10,075 nt of DNA from an uncultured Clostridia bacterium (GTDB lineage: Bacteria; Bacillota_A; Clostridia; Oscillospirales; Oscillospiraceae), in the NCBI GenBank assembly GCA_946410505.1, contig CAMKAP010000057.1:1-10075 (forward strand), given 5' to 3'. The notes below the pieces were generated by a model, which did not search any database, was not told where the DNA came from, and saw only the letters and a program-made list of their open reading frames with translations. The position numbers and the translations under genes are program-made. Positions 5,595-10,075 of this stretch are shown one piece after another (within the stretch, counting starts at the first letter, position 1; every line of letters begins with the position of its first letter).

Positions 5595-6941
5595 TTGAAC
5601 CTGACCGAGGGACCCATTGTCAAGGATCTGATCCTCTATACGGTCCCCATTCTGCTGTCCAATTTGTTCCAGCAGCTTTACAATTCCATTGATGCGGCTG
5701 TGCTCGGCCGCTTCGCCGGGCCGACGCCGCTGGGCGCGGTGGGCGTGGCCGGCTCGCTCATTAACCTGTTGATCGGCTTCTTCCTCGGCATCGCCACCGG
5801 CACCAGTGTGCTCTATGCCATGCATTACGGCGCGGGCGATAAGCCGGGCCTGAAAAAACTCGTCGACGCGGCCATGCTGCTCTCCCTGCTCTGCGGCCTG
5901 CTCATCTCCGCGGTGGGCGTGCTTTTTGCCGAACCGCTCCTGCGCTGGATGGCCACGCCGGAGGAGCTGATGCGGGATGCCGTCACCTATCTGCGCATCT
6001 TCTTCGCCGGGACGCTGACCACCATGTTTTATAACGTGGGTGCCGGCATGATCCGTGCCGAGGGCGATTCCCGCCGGCCTCTGATCTATCTGCTCGTCGG
6101 CGGTGTGAGCAACCTGGTGCTGGACGTTTTCATGGTTGCGGTGCTGCACTGGGGTGCCGCCGGCGCGGCGATCGCCACCGTGGCGGCACAGGCGATCTCC
6201 GCCGTGCTGGTGATCCTGCGGCTGACCAGGCTCGACCCGGAATACCGCCTGGATCTGCTGCATATGAAGATCAGCGGCCTCGCCCTTTGGGATGTGGTGC
6301 GTATCTCCATTCCCTGCGGCCTGCAAGGCTCCATGTACAATATATCCAATATTCTTGTGCAGAGCAGCATCAACGGCTTCGGAGCGACCGCCGTAGCGGG
6401 CGTTTCCGCCTATTACAAGCTGGACGCGTTTATTTATATGCCCATGGGCGCTCTGAGCCTGGCCGTCTCCACCTATGTGGGGCAGAACATCGGCGCGGGC
6501 AAATTCGGCAGGGTCAAGCGCGGGATCCGCTTTGCGGTCTGGGCCAGCGCCGCCGCCTGCATCACGGTGGGGCTTGGCATCATCCTCTTTGCGCGGCCGC
6601 TCCTCTCCCTCTTTACCACCGACGAGGCGACGCGCCAGGTCTCTCTGGGCGTCATGCCCTTTCTGGCGCCCTTCGGCTGGACCCTCGGCTTCTCAGACAT
6701 TCTGGGCGGCGCCATCCGCGGCGCGGGCCAGGCCGGCAAGGTGACGCTGATTACGGCACTGTGTATCTGCGTGTTCCGTATTGTGTGGATCTTCACCATG
6801 CTTCCGGTCTTTGAGGATATCCGTGTCATCTATCTCTGCTATCCCCTGTCCTGGATGCTCAGTTCTCTGGTGATGACGATCTTCTACTTCAAGGGCTCCG
6901 TCATCGGAAAAACCATCCGCAGCGCGGCGGAGACGATATAA
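5595..6941 (+). CDS. MATE family efflux transporter (MepA/DinF-like group)
   Basis: About 448 residues from the TTG at 5595 (453 if the ATT at 5580 is used), a full-length MATE antiporter of the clostridial type with expected 12 helices. The N-terminus NLTEGPIVKDLILYTVPILL matches the usual opening of this subgroup, followed by LFQQLYNSIDAAVLGRF in helix 1 and IRAEGDSRRP after helix 4. The open frame extends far upstream to 4758, but that part is antisense to the other MATE gene and lies upstream of the TTGACA/TAGATT promoter, so it is not coding. The start is uncertain: TTG 5595 fits the family length but has no close ribosome binding site, while AAGAAGG is well placed only for ATT 5580. Divergent from the first MATE gene, to which it is not closely similar; ends in a strong terminator. 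The transported substrate is unknown. Confidence 0.88.
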   Translation: MNLTEGPIVKDLILYTVPILLSNLFQQLYNSIDAAVLGRFAGPTPLGAVGVAGSLINLLIGFFLGIATGTSVLYAMHYGAGDKPGLKKLVDAAMLLSLLCGLLISAVGVLFAEPLLRWMATPEELMRDAVTYLRIFFAGTLTTMFYNVGAGMIRAEGDSRRPLIYLLVGGVSNLVLDVFMVAVLHWGAAGAAIATVAAQAISAVLVILRLTRLDPEYRLDLLHMKISGLALWDVVRISIPCGLQGSMYNISNILVQSSINGFGATAVAGVSAYYKLDAFIYMPMGALSLAVSTYVGQNIGAGKFGRVKRGIRFAVWASAAACITVGLGIILFARPLLSLFTTDEATRQVSLGVMPFLAPFGWTLGFSDILGGAIRGAGQAGKVTLITALCICVFRIVWIFTMLPVFEDIRVIYLCYPLSWMLSSLVMTIFYFKGSVIGKTIRSAAETI

Positions 6942-6956
6942 TCCCCTTCCTATGAC

Positions 6957-6989
6957 AAACAGCTTCCCCGTCTGGGGAAGCTGTTTTTT
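6957..6989 (+). terminator. Intrinsic terminator of the plus-strand MATE gene
   Basis: AAACAGCTTCCCC (6957-6969) pairs perfectly with 6974-6986 around the loop GTCT, and a run of six T (6984-6989) forms the tail. It sits 15 bases after the MATE stop. The stop codon of the convergent rluD (6988-6990) lies in the T run, so the same stem directly follows rluD on the minus strand, but there only a GTTTG tail follows, making it weaker in that direction. Confidence 0.92.
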
Positions 6990-7914
6990 ATATCTCCGGT
7001 CCAAGCCGTGAGAGCACCTCCGTGAAGTACCGCGGCAGCGGGCTCTCCAGCTCCACATGCTCCCCTGTGCGGGGGTGGATGAATTTGAGGCGCCTTGCAT
7101 GCAGACACTGGCCCTCCAGTCCCTTCTCGGGCGAGGGTGCGCCGTAGGTGAAGTCCCCCAGCAGGGGATGGCCGACGCTGGCCATATGCACGCGGATCTG
7201 GTGGGTGCGCCCGGTCTCCAGAATGCAGCGGATGTGGGTGTAGCCCGCATAGCGGGCGATGACTTCCCAATGGGTCACGGCGGAGCGGCTGTTTTTCTCC
7301 GTCACGGCCATACGCTTGCGGTCCGTGGGATGACGGCCGATGGGCCGGTCCACGGTGCCGGAATCCTCCCGGAACCCGCCGCGGGCAACCGCCTCATAGA
7401 CGCGTGAGAGGCTTCGGTCACTGAGCTGGGCGGAGAGCGACTGATGGGCAAAATCGTTCTTGGCGACGATCAGCAGGCCCGAGGTGTCCTTGTCGATGCG
7501 GTGGACGATACCGGGGCGCTTCTCCCCGCCGATGCCGGAAAGACTGTCCCCACAGTGCCACAGGAGGGCGTTGACCAGCGTACCGTCCGGATGGCCGGGC
7601 GCGGGGTGCACCACCATGCCCCGGGGTTTGTTCACCACGATCACATCCCCGTCCTCATACACCACGTTCAGGGGAAGTTCCTGCGCGATCAGGGGGACCT
7701 CCTCCACCTCGGGCAGGAGCACGGAAATCTCATCCCCGGGGACGCATTTGTAATTTTTCTTTACCGTCTCGCCGCCGAGGCGCACACGCCCCTCCTCCAG
7801 CAGCCGCTGGGCGGCGCTGCGGCTCAGATCCTCCATACGACGCGCAAGGAGAGCGTCGATCCGATCGCCGCTCTCCTCTGCTGTGACGGTGAGGACAAAA
7901 TCCCTCTCGTCCAT
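6988..7914 (-). CDS. rluD: RluD-family 23S rRNA pseudouridine synthase
   Basis: 308 residues, normal for the RluA/RluD family, which isomerises uridine to pseudouridine in large-subunit rRNA. An N-terminal S4 RNA-binding domain (about 17-65, with RSAAQRLLEEGRV) precedes the catalytic domain. The catalytic Asp141 sits in HRIDKDTSGLL, and LETGRTHQIRVH and GHPLLGD are further family motifs. The ATG at 7914 lies 6 bases after the lspA stop. The nearest GGAG is about 15 bases upstream inside the end of lspA, so translation is probably coupled to lspA. The same ileS-lspA-rluD order occurs in Bacillus (where this gene is ylyB). Exact target uridines cannot be assigned: the RluA, RluC and RluD subgroups share these motifs, and rluD is a best-fit label. 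Confidence 0.92.
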   Translation of the reverse strand: MDERDFVLTVTAEESGDRIDALLARRMEDLSRSAAQRLLEEGRVRLGGETVKKNYKCVPGDEISVLLPEVEEVPLIAQELPLNVVYEDGDVIVVNKPRGMVVHPAPGHPDGTLVNALLWHCGDSLSGIGGEKRPGIVHRIDKDTSGLLIVAKNDFAHQSLSAQLSDRSLSRVYEAVARGGFREDSGTVDRPIGRHPTDRKRMAVTEKNSRSAVTHWEVIARYAGYTHIRCILETGRTHQIRVHMASVGHPLLGDFTYGAPSPEKGLEGQCLHARRLKFIHPRTGEHVELESPLPRYFTEVLSRLGPEI

Positions 7915-7920
7915 CTGTTT

Positions 7921-8964
7921 TTACTTGAACTCCGCCAGAATATCCTCGAGGGAGAACTCCTCGGTGGAAGAGGAGGCCTTCGGGGCGGGCGTGGGTGCAG
8001 CCTTGGGCGCCGGCTTGGCCGCGGGGGCGGCGGGGCGCTGGACAGGAGCAGCAGCCGGGCGCGCCGCAGGGGCAGCAGCCTGCCGCGGAGCGGCGGCAGC
8101 CGCAGTCTGACGGGCCGCGGGGGCGGCGGGACGCTGGGCGGAGCTGCGGGCTGCGCTCTGCTGGGTGGAGACGCGGGCATTGGCGCGCTCCCACTCGGCA
8201 AAGGGATCCTCTTCGGCAGCGGCAGACCGGGCGGCGGGCCTGGCAGCCTGCACAGTCTGGGGCTGCTGGGCCTTGGCGCGGGCTCTGGCCTCGGCCTGCG
8301 CCTGGGCCTGCTGGCGCTGACGGGCGGCGCGCTCGGCCTTGTAGGCCTCGTATTCGTCGTCCTCGCGGTCGCGGCGGGCCTTCTTGCTGGCCTTGGCTTC
8401 GGCGGCCTCGGCTCTGGCGGCGACGCGGGCGGCGCGGCGCTCTTTGGCGCTGGGACGGCGGGGCAGATCGTCCTCGTCATCCTCGTCGTAGAGGTCGTCA
8501 TAGTCGTCCTCTTCCCGCTCGCGTTCAAATAGGATCGCAAGCACGAAGATCAGGCAGAATACCGTGATAAAAATATCCGCCACGTTGAAGACCGGGAAAT
8601 TGATGAACTCGGTCTTGAACATGTCCTGTACGTAGCCGTAGATCACCCGGTCGATGCAGTTGGACAGACCGCCTGCGGCGACCAGCACGATGCTCCAGCG
8701 GGCAAGACGGCCGGAGATGAAATTCGTGGCCAGCGCGATGATGACGGCCAGCACGAACACGCCGGTCAGGATAATGAAGGGGATTCGGGCACCGCTGCCG
8801 CTGAGGAAGCTGAAAGCGGCGCCGTCGTTGTGAAGATTCACGAGGCTGAGGATACCTGGGATTAAAGGCTCGCCCACAGACTCCATGGAAATGGAGTTCT
8901 GGACCCAGAACTTGACCCACTGGTCGGCGATGATGACCAGTACGGCAACGATTGCGTACAGCAT
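7921..8964 (-). CDS. lspA: Signal peptidase II (LspA) with a ~197-residue C-terminal extension
   Basis: Aspartic protease of the cytoplasmic membrane that removes signal peptides from diacylglyceryl-modified prolipoproteins. The first ~148 residues are a complete LspA: four hydrophobic helices (about 2-20, 60-80, 88-105, 131-148), NLHNDGAAFS at 43-52, and the catalytic Asp pair Asp105 (SNCIDR) and Asp130 (FNVADIF). The usual protein ends near 150-170 residues. This one runs to 347, with an acidic patch (about 151-166), an Arg/Ala/Glu-rich probably helical stretch (170-235), an Ala/Pro/Gln-rich disordered stretch (236-330) and a distinct end, EEFSLEDILAEFK. LspA termini face the cytoplasm, so the tail should be cytoplasmic. 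AGGAG at 8971-8975, 6 bases before the ATG, fixes the start. It lies between ileS and rluD. The core assignment is very secure; the tail function is unknown. Confidence 0.95.
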   Translation of the reverse strand: MLYAIVAVLVIIADQWVKFWVQNSISMESVGEPLIPGILSLVNLHNDGAAFSFLSGSGARIPFIILTGVFVLAVIIALATNFISGRLARWSIVLVAAGGLSNCIDRVIYGYVQDMFKTEFINFPVFNVADIFITVFCLIFVLAILFEREREEDDYDDLYDEDDEDDLPRRPSAKERRAARVAARAEAAEAKASKKARRDREDDEYEAYKAERAARQRQQAQAQAEARARAKAQQPQTVQAARPAARSAAAEEDPFAEWERANARVSTQQSAARSSAQRPAAPAARQTAAAAAPRQAAAPAARPAAAPVQRPAAPAAKPAPKAAPTPAPKASSSTEEFSLEDILAEFK

Positions 8965-8970
8965 GTCTTT

Positions 8971-8975
8971 CTCCT
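8971..8975 (-). promoter_or_regulatory. Shine-Dalgarno of lspA
   Basis: AGGAG on the minus strand, 6 bases before the ATG at 8964, confirming independent translation of lspA after the 58-base gap from ileS. Confidence 0.75.
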
Positions 8976-9019
8976 GTCCGTCCCGGAGACCGGGGCTGAA
9001 GTGATTCGGTGGTTCTTAT

Positions 9020-9048
9020 ATTTTAACCGATGTTTCCGAGTTTTGCAA
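9020..9048 (-). promoter_or_regulatory. Possible promoter for lspA-rluD over the ileS stop codon
   Basis: On the minus strand TTGCAA (9048-9043), a 17-base spacer and TAAAAT (9025-9020, 5 of 6 to consensus). The -10 box includes the ileS stop codon TAA. The predicted start near 9013 would give a leader of about 50 bases to lspA. Confidence 0.4.
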
Positions 9049-10075
9049 CCACGGATGCGCAGCGGGGGCAAAGATCCGTCTCAGGGTCGGCGGCGGTGGA
9101 GTGCTTCCAGCAGCGGGGGCACTTGGTCCCCGGCGCCTCGACGACGGAGATGCCAAGCCCGGGCAGCGCGGCGCTCTCGCCGACGGCAGCGCTCTCGCCC
9201 TCGCCCTTGTCCGGAGCGATCAGGCATTTGGAGACGATGAAGAGATCGCACAGATCCATGTCGGAGAACTTCTCCGCCTCGGCGCGCAGCTTCTCGTCGG
9301 CGCTGTAGAGGATGACGGCGGCTTCCAAGGGCTTGCCGATGCGCTTGGCGGCGCGGGCGGTCTCGATGACGCCGTTGACGTCATTGCGCAGGGCGATGAG
9401 CTGCTCCCAGCGGGCCATGGTCTCTTCGTCCAGCGCGTAGTCGGCGAAGGGCTTGTTCATCTGGTTGAGCACCACGTTGCGCACGTCGTCGCCCGCGCGG
9501 TGGGGCATGGCCAGCCAGATCTCATCGCAGGTGAAGGCCAGGATCGGCGCGAACATCTTCGTGAGGGTGTCCAGGATCAGGTACAGCGCGGTCTGGGCGC
9601 TGCGGCGTTTCAGGCCGTTGCGTTCCTCGCAGTACAGGCGATCCTTGATGATGTCCAGATAGAAGCTTGAGAGCTCTACCACGCAGAAATCGTTGATGGC
9701 ATGAGAGATCACGTGGAACTCGTAATCCTTGTAGGCGGCCTCAACCTTTTCGATCAGCTCGTTGAGCTTGGTGATCGCCCAGCGGTCCAGCTCCGTCATA
9801 TCCGCGGGGGATACCAGATTGTCGGCGTCAAAGCCGTCCAGGTTTCCGAGGCAGTAGCGGGCGGTGTTGCGGAACTTGAGATAGTTCTGGCTGAGCTGCT
9901 TGAAGATCTCTTTGGAGCAGCGTACGTCCACATGGTAGTCGGCGGAGCCGGCCCAGAGGCGGATCATGTCGGCGCCGAACTCCTTGATGATGTCGGCGGG
10001 GTCCACGCCGTTGCCGAGGGACTTGTGCATGGCCTTGCCCTCGCCGTCCACGGTCCAGCCGTGGGTCAGGCACTC
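9023..10075 (-). CDS. ileS: Isoleucyl-tRNA synthetase, C-terminal part (runs off the right edge)
   Basis: The last 350 residues of a class I aminoacyl-tRNA synthetase that charges tRNA-Ile in the cytoplasm; the N-terminal ~600 residues with the HIGH motif and editing domain lie beyond the window. The fragment opens with ECLTHGWT and the KMSKS loop in the variant form GEGKAMHKSLGN (10019-10033 encode AMHKS), then GADMIRLWAGSADYHVDVRCS, an anticodon-binding helical domain, and a C-terminal zinc-binding motif CPRCW followed 12 residues later by CPRC (9026-9121). There is no start codon in the window; the GTG at 10051 is an internal Val. It is the first visible gene of the ileS-lspA-rluD group, with a 58-base gap to lspA. 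A regulatory T-box leader, if present, would be outside the window. Confidence 0.96.
   Translation of the reverse strand, partial: ECLTHGWTVDGEGKAMHKSLGNGVDPADIIKEFGADMIRLWAGSADYHVDVRCSKEIFKQLSQNYLKFRNTARYCLGNLDGFDADNLVSPADMTELDRWAITKLNELIEKVEAAYKDYEFHVISHAINDFCVVELSSFYLDIIKDRLYCEERNGLKRRSAQTALYLILDTLTKMFAPILAFTCDEIWLAMPHRAGDDVRNVVLNQMNKPFADYALDEETMARWEQLIALRNDVNGVIETARAAKRIGKPLEAAVILYSADEKLRAEAEKFSDMDLCDLFIVSKCLIAPDKGEGESAAVGESAALPGLGISVVEAPGTKCPRCWKHSTAADPETDLCPRCASVVAKLGNIG

Noticed and set aside
5592..6326. 244-residue minus-strand open frame inside the plus-strand MATE gene
   Set aside because: His/Gln/Gly-rich antisense shadow of a clear MATE coding sequence.
7444..8532. 362-residue plus-strand open frame opposite rluD and lspA
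   Set aside because: A Gly/Leu/Arg-rich shadow of the GC-rich lspA tail and rluD; no ribosome binding site or recognisable domain, and the minus-strand frames match known families.

Overview
The window reads as chromosomal DNA from a GC-rich, anaerobic gut-type Firmicute, most likely of the Oscillospiraceae (Clostridia). This rests on the ileS-lspA-rluD gene order, the style of the GH2 enzyme and MATE proteins, AGGAG-type ribosome binding sites and GC-rich codon use. The genus cannot be fixed from the sequence alone. I see no phage, plasmid, CRISPR, tRNA or rRNA feature.

Layout. (1) 61-3438, plus strand: a two-gene unit with a cytoplasmic GH2 glycoside hydrolase (DUF4982 type) and, 12 bases later, a membrane-anchored alpha/beta-hydrolase (esterase/lipase-like). 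(2) 3439-4070: 632 bases without a convincing gene. Its core is a compact run of seven hairpins (3567-3770) closed by an outer 8-bp inverted repeat. A GC-rich structured stretch and two CTTTC/GAAAG stem-loops flank it. (3) 4071-5459 (minus) and about 5595-6941 (plus): two MATE-family transporters transcribed divergently from a roughly 120-base intergenic region with palindromic operator-like repeats. Each ends at a strong intrinsic terminator. (4) 6988-10075, minus strand: ileS (3' part only, the gene runs off the right edge), then lspA, then rluD, a housekeeping order also known from Bacillus. A plausible internal promoter over the ileS stop codon could transcribe lspA-rluD separately.

How the genes work together. 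The first pair probably handles a sugar-containing or esterified substrate: the GH2 enzyme inside the cell, the hydrolase probably outside the membrane. The MATE pair probably exports drugs or metabolites under shared local control. ileS, lspA and rluD serve translation and lipoprotein maturation.

The items most worth a second look are the seven-hairpin element, the ~197-residue charged and Ala/Pro-rich tail on LspA ending in SLEDILAEFK, the palindrome over the plus-strand MATE promoter, and that gene's unusual start region. I do not see a clear new multi-gene system such as a defence island or biosynthetic cluster.
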